DNA of 64,000 nt from Xenophilus aerolatus (GTDB lineage Bacteria > Pseudomonadota > Gammaproteobacteria > Burkholderiales > Burkholderiaceae_C). The notes beneath the pieces were generated by a model. It saw only the letters and a program-made list of their open reading frames with translations, did not search any database and had not been told where the DNA came from. Shown here in pieces: positions 16,775-26,168 of the stretch. Location of the stretch: the NCBI GenBank assembly GCA_029968055.1, contig JASCNX010000001.1, positions 620,001-684,000 of the forward strand, read 5' to 3'. A program made the translations under genes and the position numbers. Positions within the stretch are counted from its first letter, which is position 1; the number at the start of each line of letters is the position of its first letter.

Positions 16775-16814
16775 CCTGAAGAAAGCCCCAAGAAATCCTG
16801 AAGAGTTCTTCAGG
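16775..16814. promoter_or_regulatory. 11-bp periodic repeat, probable response-regulator binding site
   Basis: Three 11-base units stand head to tail: CCTGAAGAAAG, CCCCAAGAAAT, CCTGAAGAGTT. The last continues to CTTCAGG, so 16797-16814 is also a perfect inverted repeat CCTGAAGA-GT-TCTTCAGG. Eleven-base direct repeats are the usual target of OmpR-family dimers. The site lies between the divergent hydrolase (start 16711) and response regulator (start 16877), so it could control the lipid cluster and the regulator itself. Confidence 0.65.
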
Positions 16815-16876
16815 CCTGCACAGCCGTCGAACAGGCATACTTTCCGCCCCGTCCCCCTGGTCAGCGGCCTCCATCC

Positions 16877-17550
<674 letters not shown>

Positions 17551-17554
<4 letters not shown>

Positions 17555-18960
17555 AGGTGCTCAGCTTCCGGCGCCGGCTGGCGCTGGTGCACTTCCTGGT
17601 CGTCGCCTTGGTGATGGCCGTGGCCGTGGCGGTGGGCACCTGGGCCTTCTCGAAGAACCTGCGCGGCGAACTCGACGATGCGCTGCTCGCGCTGGCCGAG
17701 GTGGAGGCGGGCCTGCTGGCGATGTCCGAACCCGGCTCCGGGCTCGTGGTCCACGAGACGCCGCGCGCCCGCACGCCGACCTACGCGCGGGTCGACCGGC
17801 TGGTGCAGATCGTCGACAGCGACGGCGCGGTGGCCGCCCGCAGCGCCAACCTGGGCACCGGCTCGCTGCCGGTGCCGGCCGACCTGCGCGAGCGCCTGGC
17901 CGCCGGCGGCCCGGTGTTCACGCTGCTGCAGCGCTATGCGGGCGAGCCCACGCGCATGGTGTCGGTGTCGGTGCCCAACCGGCCCGACGTGCTGGCCGTG
18001 CAGGTCGCGGCGTCGCTGGACGACGTCAACCATGCGGTGACCAGCGCGGGCGTGATGCTGGTGCTGCTCGCGCTGGTGCTCATGCTGGCCCTGGGCGTGG
18101 CGGGCGAACTGCTGACGCGCCGGGTCTTCGGGGCCATCGACGACATCGTCGACCAGGCCCGGCGCATCGGCCAGCGCAACCTCGCCGGGCGGCTGCCGCA
18201 CCCCGGCACGCCGGACGAGATCGGGCGGCTGGTCGACACGCTCAACGACATGCTCGACCGCCTCGAGCACGGCATCGAGGCACAGCGGCATTTCACGGCC
18301 GACGCCTCGCACGAGCTGCGCTCGCCGCTGTCGCGGCTGCGCGCCGAGCTGGAGATCGCGCTGCGCCGCCCGCGCGATGCCGCGGCCTACGTCGACACGC
18401 TGCGCTCGGCACTCGACGAGGTCGAGTCGCTCACGTTGCTGGTGGAAGAGCTGCTGGTGCTGGCGCGCCTGGATGCCGGCCAGGAGCGCGGCGAGCTCGA
18501 GCGCCTGCCGCTGCGCCAACTGGTGGAGGAAACGCTGCGCCGGATGGAGCCGGTGGCCCTGCAGCGCGGCGTGAGCCTGTCGCTCGCCGGCGACCGGGGC
18601 GTGGTCGCGGTGTCGGCGCGCGTCGCGGTGCAACTGGCGCTGACCAACCTGCTGGACAACGCCATCAAGTACTCGCCGGCCGGCGGCGCCGTGTCGGTCA
18701 ACCTGCTGGCCGACCTGCCGGCGCAGCAGGCCATCGTGCGCGTGGCCGATGCGGGCCCCGGCATCGACGCGGGCGAGCTGCCGCACCTGTTCGAACGCTT
18801 CTACCGCGGCGCGCGGGCGCGCGAGCAGGCGTCGGGCCTGGGGCTGGGCCTGTCGCTGGCGCAGGCGGTGATGCAGGCGCACGGGGCCAGCCTCACGGCC
18901 GGCAACGAGCCCGGCGGCGGCGCGCGCTTCGACCTGCACCTGCCGCTGGCACCGGCCTGA
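17551..18960 (+). CDS. two-component sensor histidine kinase
   Basis: A 469-residue membrane kinase. A first helix (ALVHFLVVALVMAVAVAVGTW) and a second (VMLVLLALVLMLALGVAGELL, about residues 168-188) enclose a periplasmic sensor region of about 130 residues. HAMP follows, then the dimerisation helix with His254 in FTADASHELRSPLSRLR, and the ATPase motifs NLLDNAIKYSP, VADAGPGID and GLGLGLSLAQ. It should phosphorylate the adjacent regulator. Signal unknown; the envelope cluster opposite suggests membrane stress or cationic peptides. Confidence 0.93.
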
Positions 18961-18969
18961 GCGCGCCGC

Positions 18970-19449
18970 TCAGCGGTCCAGCGGCAGCGCCAGGGTCTCC
19001 TTGATCTCCTCCATCACCACGTAGCTGCGCGAGTCGGCGGCGGCAGAGGCGGGCATCTTCTGCAGGATGTTGCCCAGCAGGTGGCGGTATTCGCCCATGC
19101 CGCGCAGGCGGGCCTTCACGAGGTAGTCGAAGTCGCCCGACACCAGGTGGCATTCGAGCACTTCGGGCATGTGCAGCAGCTCGTTGCGCACCTTGTCGAA
19201 CACCTCGCCCGACTTGGCCGAGAGCTTGATCTCCACGAAGACCAGCAGCGTCTTGCCCACCGCCTCGGGCGACACGCGGGCGTGGTAGCCGGTGATCACG
19301 CCGCTCTTCTCCAGCCGCTTCACGCGCTCGGAGCAGGGCGACGTCGACAGGCCCACGCGCTGCGCGAGCTCGGTGATGGCGATGCGGCCCTCGCGCTGGA
19401 GGATGTCGAGGATCCGGCGGTCGGTGCGGTCGAGGCTGGCAGCGGTCAT
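18970..19449 (-). CDS. Lrp/AsnC-family transcriptional regulator (DadR-like)
   Basis: A 159-residue Lrp/AsnC regulator: N-terminal helix-turn-helix (LDRTDRRILDILQREGRIAITELAQRVGLSTSPCSERVKRLEKSGVI) and C-terminal RAM ligand domain (VFVEIKL, HLVSGDFDYLVKARL). It lies divergently from dadA with 153 bp between, the usual place for the regulator of D-amino acid dehydrogenase. It probably binds alanine and activates dadA. It ends 10 bp from the convergent kinase gene. Confidence 0.92.
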   Translation of the reverse strand: MTAASLDRTDRRILDILQREGRIAITELAQRVGLSTSPCSERVKRLEKSGVITGYHARVSPEAVGKTLLVFVEIKLSAKSGEVFDKVRNELLHMPEVLECHLVSGDFDYLVKARLRGMGEYRHLLGNILQKMPASAAADSRSYVVMEEIKETLALPLDR

Positions 19450-19539
19450 GGCATGGCCTGAAAAGCGGTGTTCTTCCGGGTCAGATGCCCGGGTGCACTG
19501 ATTTGGCCAGTGGATTTTGCTGCAATTCACCAAAAGAAC

Positions 19540-19553
19540 CAGCAAATCTGCTG
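19540..19553. promoter_or_regulatory. candidate Lrp-family operator upstream of dadA
   Basis: CAGCAAATCTGCTG is an inverted repeat CAGCA/TGCTG around four bases, and a related half, GATTTTGCTG, lies about 20 bp upstream at 19513-19522. The dyad is 50 bp before dadA and 91 bp before the regulator start. Lrp-type proteins bind AT-centred dyads of this size; the match is by eye only. Confidence 0.45.
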
Positions 19554-19602
19554 ATCGAGTCTGCCTACAGTCCGCACATTCCTTCCTTGGAGCGGATTTG
19601 CC

Positions 19603-20913
19603 ATGAAAGTGATCGTTCTCGGCGGCGGCGTCATCGGTGTCACCACGGCCTGGTACCTGGCCAAGTCCGGTGCGAGCGTCACGGTGCTCGACCGCCAGGA
19701 CGGTGCCGCCCAGGAAACGAGCTTCGGCAACGCGGGCCAGGTGTCGCCCGGCTACTCCACGCCCTGGGCCGCGCCCGGCATTCCGCTCAAGGCCCTGAAG
19801 TGGATGTTCCAGAAGCACGCGCCCCTGGCCATCCGCGCCGACGGCTCGCTGTTCCAGCTGCGCTGGATGGCGCAGATGCTGCGCAACTGCTCGCCCGAGC
19901 GCTATGCGGTCAACAAGGAACGCATGATGCGCGTGGCCGAGTACAGCCGCGACTGCCTGCGCGCCCTGCGCGCCGAGACCGGCCTGGACTACGAGCAGCG
20001 CACCGGCGGCACGCTGCAGGTCTTTCGCACGCAGCAGCAGATGGAGGGCGTGCAGCGCGACATCGCCGTGCTGCAGGAATGCGGCGTGCCCTTCGAACTG
20101 CTCGACCGCGAAGGCCTGGCCGATGTCGAACCCGCGCTGGCCCGCACCGGCGGCGGCCTGGTCGGCGGCCTGCGTTTGCCCAATGACGAAACCGGCGACT
20201 GCCACCTTTTCACCCGCCGCCTGGCGGAAATGGCCAAGGGCCTGGGCGTGCAGTTCCGCTTCGGCGTGCGCGTCGACGAGCTGCTGACCGAAGGCGGCGC
20301 CGTGCGCGGCGTGCGCGTCGGCCAGGACGGCGCCGGCGAGGTGCTCACCGCCGACCGCTACGTGATGGCCTTCGGCAGCTACTCGCGCGCCGCGCTGACC
20401 GCCATCGGGCTCGACATCCCGGTGTACCCGGTCAAGGGCTACTCGCTCACCGTCCCGCTGGTCGACGCCTCGCTGGCACCGCAGTCCACCGTGCTGGACG
20501 AAACCTACAAGATCGCTGTCACACGATTCGACGACCGCATCCGCGTCGGGGGCATGGCCGAACTGGGCGGCTTCGACCTGCGCCTGAACCCGGCCCGACG
20601 AGACACCCTCGAGAAGGTGGTGGGCGAGCTGTTCCCGGGCGGCGACCTGCCGGCCGCCAGCTTCTGGACCGGGCTGCGCCCCATGACGCCGGACAGCACG
20701 CCCATCGTCGGCGCCACGCCGCTGGCCAACCTGTTCCTCAACACCGGCCACGGCACGCTGGGCTGGACCATGGCCTGCGGCAGCGGCAAGCTGGTGTCGG
20801 ACCTGGTCACCGGCCAGCGCCCGGAGATCCGCACCGACGGCCTGGCGATGGACCGCTACGTCCGCCAGCCCGGCGCGGCGGCGGGCGGCCTGCGCCCCGC
20901 GCACGCGGCCTGA
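19603..20913 (+). CDS. dadA: D-amino acid dehydrogenase small subunit
   Basis: A 436-residue flavoprotein that oxidises D-amino acids (mainly D-alanine) to 2-oxo acids and passes electrons to the respiratory chain. The FAD motif [21 protein letters not shown] starts at residue 3, followed by [27 protein letters not shown], the DadA signature. The C-terminal [39 protein letters not shown] is also diagnostic. GGAG precedes the ATG. No alanine racemase gene (dadX) is adjacent. A perfect 9-bp inverted repeat lies just downstream. Confidence 0.95.
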   Translation: MKVIVLGGGVIGVTTAWYLAKSGASVTVLDRQDGAAQETSFGNAGQVSPGYSTPWAAPGIPLKALKWMFQKHAPLAIRADGSLFQLRWMAQMLRNCSPERYAVNKERMMRVAEYSRDCLRALRAETGLDYEQRTGGTLQVFRTQQQMEGVQRDIAVLQECGVPFELLDREGLADVEPALARTGGGLVGGLRLPNDETGDCHLFTRRLAEMAKGLGVQFRFGVRVDELLTEGGAVRGVRVGQDGAGEVLTADRYVMAFGSYSRAALTAIGLDIPVYPVKGYSLTVPLVDASLAPQSTVLDETYKIAVTRFDDRIRVGGMAELGGFDLRLNPARRDTLEKVVGELFPGGDLPAASFWTGLRPMTPDSTPIVGATPLANLFLNTGHGTLGWTMACGSGKLVSDLVTGQRPEIRTDGLAMDRYVRQPGAAAGGLRPAHAA

Positions 20914-20933
20914 GCGGCACGCCGCCAGCGGCC

Positions 20934-20969
20934 GCATCGGCCGCGTTGCATAGGCCGTGAGGCCGATGC
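20934..20969 (+). terminator. hairpin downstream of dadA
   Basis: GCATCGGCC at 20934-20942 pairs perfectly with GGCCGATGC at 20961-20969 across an 18-base loop, starting 21 bp after the dadA stop. There is no T-run, so it would slow or protect the transcript end rather than act as a classical intrinsic terminator. Confidence 0.45.
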
Positions 20970-21026
20970 CATCGCACTTCGTGACGGCGCACGATCCGGG
21001 TCTGGCGATCTGGAGTGTTCCCAGCG

Positions 21027-21941
21027 GTGAAGTGCGTACTACAGTTCCTGGCCGCCCTGTGCGGGCTGGCCGGGGCCCTGGCCGTCCATGCGGCGCAGGT
21101 GCCCGTGCTCGCGTCCATCCTCGACGGCGAGGCCACGCTGCTGCGCGACAGCGGCCGTTTCGCCGTCGCCGAAGGCGTGCGCCTGGACAGCGGCGACATC
21201 GTGGAGACGGGCGCACAGCTGCGGCTGCTGCGGCTGGAGTTTGCCGACGGCACCATCGTCGACCTCGGGCCCGCCACGCGCGCGCTGGTGGCCCCGCGGC
21301 TCGCGGGCAAGGGCATGCCAGCCCAGGCGCCGCACCTCTACGTGCTGCAAGGCTGGTTCAAGCTCATCACGCCGGCGGGCGAGAAGGCCGCGCCGGCGGC
21401 GACCGTCCTCACGCCCACCGATGCCCTGTCGGAGCCCAGCGGCCAGCAGGTCGTGTCCAGCGAGCCGGCGGGCCTGCAGCTTTTCTGCGAAGCCGGCGCG
21501 GCCACGCTGCAGGAGCGCATCGCCAAGGCGCCCGCGCCGGTGCGGCTGAAGGCCGGCGAGTACTTCTCGCGCCTGGGCAGCGACAAGGCGGCCGTGAAGC
21601 CGCGGCCCGGGCCGGCCTTCATCCAGGCCGTGCCGCGCAGCTTCCTGGACCCGCTGCCTTCGCGCGCGGCGCTGTTCAAGGGCCGCGAGGTGGCGCCCAA
21701 GCGCATGGCCGATCTGGCCTACGACGACGTGGCCGCCTGGCTGGCGGCCGAGCCCGCGCTGCGCAGCCACTTCGCCACGCGCTGGCGCCCGCTCGCGCTC
21801 CGGCCGGACTTCCGCGCCGGCCTGGTGGCCCACATGCGCAGCCACCCGGAGTGGGACCGCATCGTCTTTCCCGAGAAGTACCTGCCCAGGCGGCCCGCCG
21901 CGCCCCCGGCCGCGCCGCGGCCCGCCACCTCCACCCCCTGA
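21027..21941 (+). CDS. FecR-domain secreted protein
   Basis: A 304-residue exported protein. A signal peptide (VLQFLAALCGLAGALAVHAA) is followed by a FecR-like beta domain: GEATLLRDSGRFAVAEGVRLDSGDIVETG, LRLEFADGTIVDLGPATRALV, LQGWFKLITPAG. The remainder, with RMADLAYDDVAAWLAAEP and GLVAHMRSHPEWDRIVFP, is of unknown function. The GTG at 21027 has TGGAG upstream; a GTG at 21015 is also possible. It is followed after 15 bp by a heme-type membrane sensor and then a Ser/Thr kinase, so it probably senses or scaffolds in the periplasm for that set. Confidence 0.8.
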   Translation: MKCVLQFLAALCGLAGALAVHAAQVPVLASILDGEATLLRDSGRFAVAEGVRLDSGDIVETGAQLRLLRLEFADGTIVDLGPATRALVAPRLAGKGMPAQAPHLYVLQGWFKLITPAGEKAAPAATVLTPTDALSEPSGQQVVSSEPAGLQLFCEAGAATLQERIAKAPAPVRLKAGEYFSRLGSDKAAVKPRPGPAFIQAVPRSFLDPLPSRAALFKGREVAPKRMADLAYDDVAAWLAAEPALRSHFATRWRPLALRPDFRAGLVAHMRSHPEWDRIVFPEKYLPRRPAAPPAAPRPATSTP

Positions 21942-21956
21942 GATCGAGCCCTCCCG

Positions 21957-22829
21957 ATGAAGCTGCTGCTCAAGTTCAACCTGGTCTTCCTGCTGGTCTT
22001 CGCGCTCGGGCTGGCGGGTGCGGGCTACCTCGCCCGCAACATGCTGCAGCAGGGTGCGCACGACGAGGTACTGGACCGGGCCCGCCTCCTCATGGAAAGC
22101 GCCGCCGCCGTCAGCACCTACACGGCCACGCAGATCCAGCCGCTGCTGCAGACGCAGATGAAGTACACCTTCCTGCCGCAGTCGGTGCCGGCCTATTCGT
22201 CGACCGAGATGATCAACGCGCTGCGCACCAAGCATCCCGAGTACTCGTACAAGCCGGCCATGCTCAATCCCACCAACCCGCGCGACCGCGCGCAGGACTG
22301 GGAGGAGGACGTGATCGCCCGGTTCTCGCAGCAAGCGGAGCTGGCCGAGTTCGTCGGCCGGCGCGACACCGCGTCCGGCCCCGCGCTGTACATCGCCCGC
22401 CCGATCCGCATCAGCAACCCGGTCTGCCTGAGCTGCCACAGCACGCCCGGCGCCGCCCCGGCGCCGATGCTCGAGAAGTACGGCCCGTCCAACGGCTTCG
22501 GCTGGAAGCTCAACGAGGTGCTGGGCGCGCAGGTCGTGTCGGTGCCCATGTCGGTGCCCTTCGATCGGGCCGACAAGGCCTTCGGCGTGGTGATGGCCTC
22601 GCTCGCGGGCGTGTTCGTGCTGATCGGGCTCACGCTCAACCTCATGCTATGGAAGCTCGTGATCCAGCCCGTGACGCGGCTGTCGGCCCTCACCGACCGG
22701 GTGAGCATGGGCGAGCTCGATGCGCCGGAGTTCACCGTCCGCACGAAGGACGAGATCGGCGTGCTGTCGGACTCCTTCGCACGCATGCGCAAGAGCCTCG
22801 TGCATGCCATGAAGCTGCTGGACGCCTGA
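21957..22829 (+). CDS. Tll0287-like (DUF3365) heme sensor with HAMP domain
   Basis: A 290-residue membrane protein. After an N-terminal helix (FNLVFLLVFALGLAGAGYLA) comes a periplasmic domain of the Tll0287/DUF3365 type, with NPTNPRDRAQDWEEDVIARF and a CxxCH heme-attachment motif (Cys157-His161 in VCLSCHSTPG). A second helix (ASLAGVFVLIGLTLNLMLW) leads into a HAMP linker (PVTRLSALTDRVSMGELDAPEF). It stops there: no kinase or cyclase output domain is attached. The next gene, 18 bp downstream, is a Ser/Thr kinase that could be the output. Redox or gas sensing is the natural guess. Confidence 0.85.
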   Translation: MKLLLKFNLVFLLVFALGLAGAGYLARNMLQQGAHDEVLDRARLLMESAAAVSTYTATQIQPLLQTQMKYTFLPQSVPAYSSTEMINALRTKHPEYSYKPAMLNPTNPRDRAQDWEEDVIARFSQQAELAEFVGRRDTASGPALYIARPIRISNPVCLSCHSTPGAAPAPMLEKYGPSNGFGWKLNEVLGAQVVSVPMSVPFDRADKAFGVVMASLAGVFVLIGLTLNLMLWKLVIQPVTRLSALTDRVSMGELDAPEFTVRTKDEIGVLSDSFARMRKSLVHAMKLLDA

Positions 22830-22847
22830 GTCTTTCCGATCGCCACC

Positions 22848-24272
22848 ATGGAGCACCCGAAGCGCCTGGGCAAGTACGACATCGTCCAGGTGCTGGGCGA
22901 GGGCGCCATGGGCGTGGTCTACAAGGGCCACGACCCCGGCATCGACCGGCCGGTGGCGATCAAGACCATCCGCAAGGCGCTGCTGCAGTCCGACGGCGGC
23001 ATCGACCTGGCGGCGCGCTTTCGCAACGAGGCCAAGGCGGTGGGGCGGCTGTCGCACCCCGGCATCGTCGCCATCTACGAATACGGCGAGGACGAGACCA
23101 CCGCCTTCATCGCCATGGAGTACGTGCAGGGCCGCGACCTCGCACAGGTGCTGGGGGCCACGCCGCGCCTGCCTGAGGGCACCGCCATCCGCTTCATGCA
23201 GCAGCTGCTGGATGCGCTCACCTGCGCGCACCGCGCCGGCGTTTGGCACCGTGACATCAAGCCGGCCAACCTGGTCGTCACCACCGACGGGCTGCTCAAG
23301 GTGACGGACTTCGGCATCGCGCGCATCGAATCCGCCGCGCTCACGCAGGTGGCCGCCACCATCGGTACGCCCGGCTACATGGCGCCGGAGCAGTACCTGG
23401 GCGAGGCCATCGACCACCGCATCGACCTCTTCGCCGCCGGTGTGCTGCTCTACCGCATGCTCACCGGCCGCTCGCCCTTCGCGGCGGAGTCGGCCGAAGC
23501 CGTGATGTACCGGGTGCTGAACAAGGAGCCCGAGCTGCCGTCGCAGATACCGGGGCTGTCGGTGCCGGCGTCCTTCGACCCCATCGTGGCGCGCGCGCTG
23601 GCCAAGGCGCCGCAGTCGCGCTTCGCCAGTGCGCAGGAGTTCCGCGATGCGCTGGCCGAGCGCAGCGCGCTGCACATCGGCACGGCGGCTGACGACGCGA
23701 CGGTGGTCGCTTCGCTGCACCTGCCGCTGCGGCGGGCGGAGGGCCATTCGCCTTCGGGCGCCGCCAGCCGGCCGGGTTCGGCCGCGCCGTCGCGCTGGGA
23801 CGCGGCCAGCCTCGCGCCGATGGAGGCGGCGCTCACGCGATTCATGGGCCCGCTGGCGCGTGTGCTGGTGCGCGAGGCGGCACGCACCGCCACCGACCTC
23901 GGTGCCCTGCAGGACGCGCTGAGCCAGCACATTCCCGATGCGGCCGATCGGGCGCGCTTCATCACCTTGCTCGGCGGGCCGGGCAGCGGTGCCGGCAGCT
24001 CGGCCCGGTCCACCGGCGCAAGCGCGGGTTCGGGCGCCGGCGGCGCGGCCGTCGCCTCGGTCGCCGTGCAGGCCGCCATCGGTGCGGAGGTGGTCGAGCA
24101 TGCACGCCTGACCCTCTCGCGCGAACTCGGTCCCATTGCGAGGTTCATGCTCAAGAAAGCGCTGGCCGAGGCGCGCTCGCCGCAGCATCTGCACGAACTG
24201 CTGGCGCAGCAGCTCGACGACCCGGCGCAGCGGGCGCGGCTGCTGGACGCATTGCGGCGCAGGCCGGGGTGA
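22848..24272 (+). CDS. Ser/Thr protein kinase with duplicated C-terminal helical domain
   Basis: A 474-residue Hanks-type kinase. Catalytic parts are complete: GEGAMGVVYKG, Lys39 in VAIKTI, Asp136 in WHRDIKPANLV, DFGIARIE, GTPGYMAPEQYLG and DLFAAGVLLYRML. After residue 275 there is a low-complexity linker and two copies of a helical unit of about 50 residues (EAALTRFMGPLARVLVREAA and RLTLSRELGPIARFMLKKAL), separated by a Gly/Ser/Ala stretch. No membrane helix is present, unlike PknB. It should phosphorylate cytoplasmic targets under control of the upstream FecR and heme-sensor proteins (inferred). Confidence 0.9.
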   Translation: MEHPKRLGKYDIVQVLGEGAMGVVYKGHDPGIDRPVAIKTIRKALLQSDGGIDLAARFRNEAKAVGRLSHPGIVAIYEYGEDETTAFIAMEYVQGRDLAQVLGATPRLPEGTAIRFMQQLLDALTCAHRAGVWHRDIKPANLVVTTDGLLKVTDFGIARIESAALTQVAATIGTPGYMAPEQYLGEAIDHRIDLFAAGVLLYRMLTGRSPFAAESAEAVMYRVLNKEPELPSQIPGLSVPASFDPIVARALAKAPQSRFASAQEFRDALAERSALHIGTAADDATVVASLHLPLRRAEGHSPSGAASRPGSAAPSRWDAASLAPMEAALTRFMGPLARVLVREAARTATDLGALQDALSQHIPDAADRARFITLLGGPGSGAGSSARSTGASAGSGAGGAAVASVAVQAAIGAEVVEHARLTLSRELGPIARFMLKKALAEARSPQHLHELLAQQLDDPAQRARLLDALRRRPG

Positions 24273-24407
24273 TCCGCAAGCTTCGGCTTCCGAGCCGGTC
24301 GCACTGCGCGAACTGCTGCCGGTTGGGCGATCCTCGCTACACGCCCTGGATGCCCCAGCGCGAGGCCGGTCTCGCGGCGCCGCCGCGGCGACCGGGCCGC
24401 CGCACGC

Positions 24408-26168
24408 TCAGCGCACGCGGATCGCCGTGCGCTGCAGGTCGGCGTCGAAGACCCGCCGCGAGGGCCAGGCGGGCCAGGCCTTGCCCGGACCCTCGTCGTT
24501 CGGGTCGCCGCGCCGCGCGAAGGCGCCGAGGCTGCGCATCATGGCGTCCGACAGCGCCAGCCGGCCTGGCGCGTTGGCACGCGTGACCATGAAGCGCGCG
24601 TACAGCGACGGCCCGAAGTTGCCGAAGACGAAGGGCAGGTCGAAGGTGTGGGCGGCGCCGAAGATGCGGTCCAGAGGCGGTGGCAGCCGGTCCCACTCGA
24701 ATTCGTAGGCCCAGACGGCGTCCTGCCGCATGCGCAGCGCGTCGAGCATGTCGTCGCGGATGGCCGAGAACCACAGCGCATCGAGCTGGCGGGCCCGCGC
24801 GTCGAAGCCGGTGCCGGGCGTGTCGACCGGCAGGTAGGCGGGCGGGATCCACTGCGCGAGCGTGGTCTGCGGCGGTGCCTCGGGGTCGTAGCGCGCCGCG
24901 AGCGAGAACACGGCCCCGTCGTCGAGCAGGCGACCGCTGGTGCCGCCCAGCGCGGGGCTCAGGGCGAAGAGCTGCGGAAAGAGCTTGGTCTCGTCGCGCG
25001 TGTGGCCGGCCAGCACGGGCATGCGCAGGTAGCGGCCTGCGCGCACGGCGGCGATCGGGTCCTGCGCGAGCACCCAGCCGTCGGGGATGGGGTTGCTCGC
25101 CGCCATGCCCCGTGCCGCGAGCCGGGTGAGCACCACCTGCAGCAGGGCGTTGGCCGGCTGGCTGCGCAGCCAGACCGCGGTGCGCCCGGGTCCGGCACCG
25201 GCCTCCCACTGCGCGGCTTGCGTGGCGTCGACAGCCTCGCGGGCGGCGACCAGCGATTCGTGCACCAGCGCCTCGCCGCGGGCGGCCCACACCGCGGCGG
25301 GCAACACCGCCGGAATGCCGCCGGGCGGCAAGGTTGCCGCGGTCGACAGCCCACCGCTCAGTGCGGCCAGCCGCTGGAACAGCGGGCGGTCGCGGGCCAC
25401 GAGCATCGGCGAGCTGAGCAGCGCGTACACGTTGACCGCGCCGGCCGACTGGCCCATCAGCGTCACCCGCTGCGGATCGCCGCCGAATGCGGGCGCGTTG
25501 GCGGCCACGAACTCCAGCGCCTTCACGATGTCCAGCAGCGCGAAGTTGCCGGAGTCGTCCTCGCGCTGTCCGGTCTTGAGCGCCTTGGCATCGAGGAAGC
25601 CGAAGATGCCGAGCCGGTAGTTCACCGTGACGACCACCGCATCCTCGTGCCTCGCGAGCGCCGCGCCGTCGTAGACCGGATCGGCGGTGTACCCCGTGAT
25701 GTTGCTGCCGCCGTGCACGAACACGATCACCGGCCGCGGCGCCGCGGGTCGCGAGGCGGGGGTCCAGATGTTGAGGTACAGGCAGTCCTCGTCGCCCACG
25801 GTGCGGCCCAGCGAACTGCCGACCGTTTCGTCGTAGCGGTTGTTCAGACCCGGGCCGTACAGGCGCTGGGTCTGCACGCAGGCAGGCGCGAAGGCACGCG
25901 CGGAGCGGGGCGTGGACCAGGGCTTCGGATCGCGCGGCGCGCGCCAGCGCAGATCGCCGACCGGCGCCTGGGCGTACGGAACGCCCTTCCAGCTCCACGT
26001 GCCGGTGGATGCGTCATCGTCGCTGCCCAGCACGGGCCCCCAGGTGGTCTGGCGCTGCATCGCCGTCTCGCCCGCGCCGGGCGCCGCGCAGCCGGCCAGG
26101 CAGAGCGTGAGCATCGCGGCACACAGGGCGGGCCAGGCGCGGCCCTTGCGGTCGAGCGGGCCCATCAT
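24408..26168 (-). CDS. type B carboxylesterase, lipoprotein
   Basis: A 586-residue esterase of the acetylcholinesterase/type B family. The N-terminus ALCAAMLTLCLAGCAAPG is a lipoprotein signal with the lipobox LAGC. Catalytic features: oxyanion motif VFVHGGSNITGY, nucleophile Ser in MGQSAGAVNVYAL, YRLGIFGFLDA and DEDCLYLNIW. It hydrolyses carboxylic esters, in the periplasm or at the outer membrane. Its ATGATG start overlaps the stop of the Bug receptor gene, so it is the last gene of an operon with that receptor, a DUF1254 protein and a CoA-transferase. Confidence 0.9.
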   Translation of the reverse strand: MMGPLDRKGRAWPALCAAMLTLCLAGCAAPGAGETAMQRQTTWGPVLGSDDDASTGTWSWKGVPYAQAPVGDLRWRAPRDPKPWSTPRSARAFAPACVQTQRLYGPGLNNRYDETVGSSLGRTVGDEDCLYLNIWTPASRPAAPRPVIVFVHGGSNITGYTADPVYDGAALARHEDAVVVTVNYRLGIFGFLDAKALKTGQREDDSGNFALLDIVKALEFVAANAPAFGGDPQRVTLMGQSAGAVNVYALLSSPMLVARDRPLFQRLAALSGGLSTAATLPPGGIPAVLPAAVWAARGEALVHESLVAAREAVDATQAAQWEAGAGPGRTAVWLRSQPANALLQVVLTRLAARGMAASNPIPDGWVLAQDPIAAVRAGRYLRMPVLAGHTRDETKLFPQLFALSPALGGTSGRLLDDGAVFSLAARYDPEAPPQTTLAQWIPPAYLPVDTPGTGFDARARQLDALWFSAIRDDMLDALRMRQDAVWAYEFEWDRLPPPLDRIFGAAHTFDLPFVFGNFGPSLYARFMVTRANAPGRLALSDAMMRSLGAFARRGDPNDEGPGKAWPAWPSRRVFDADLQRTAIRVR

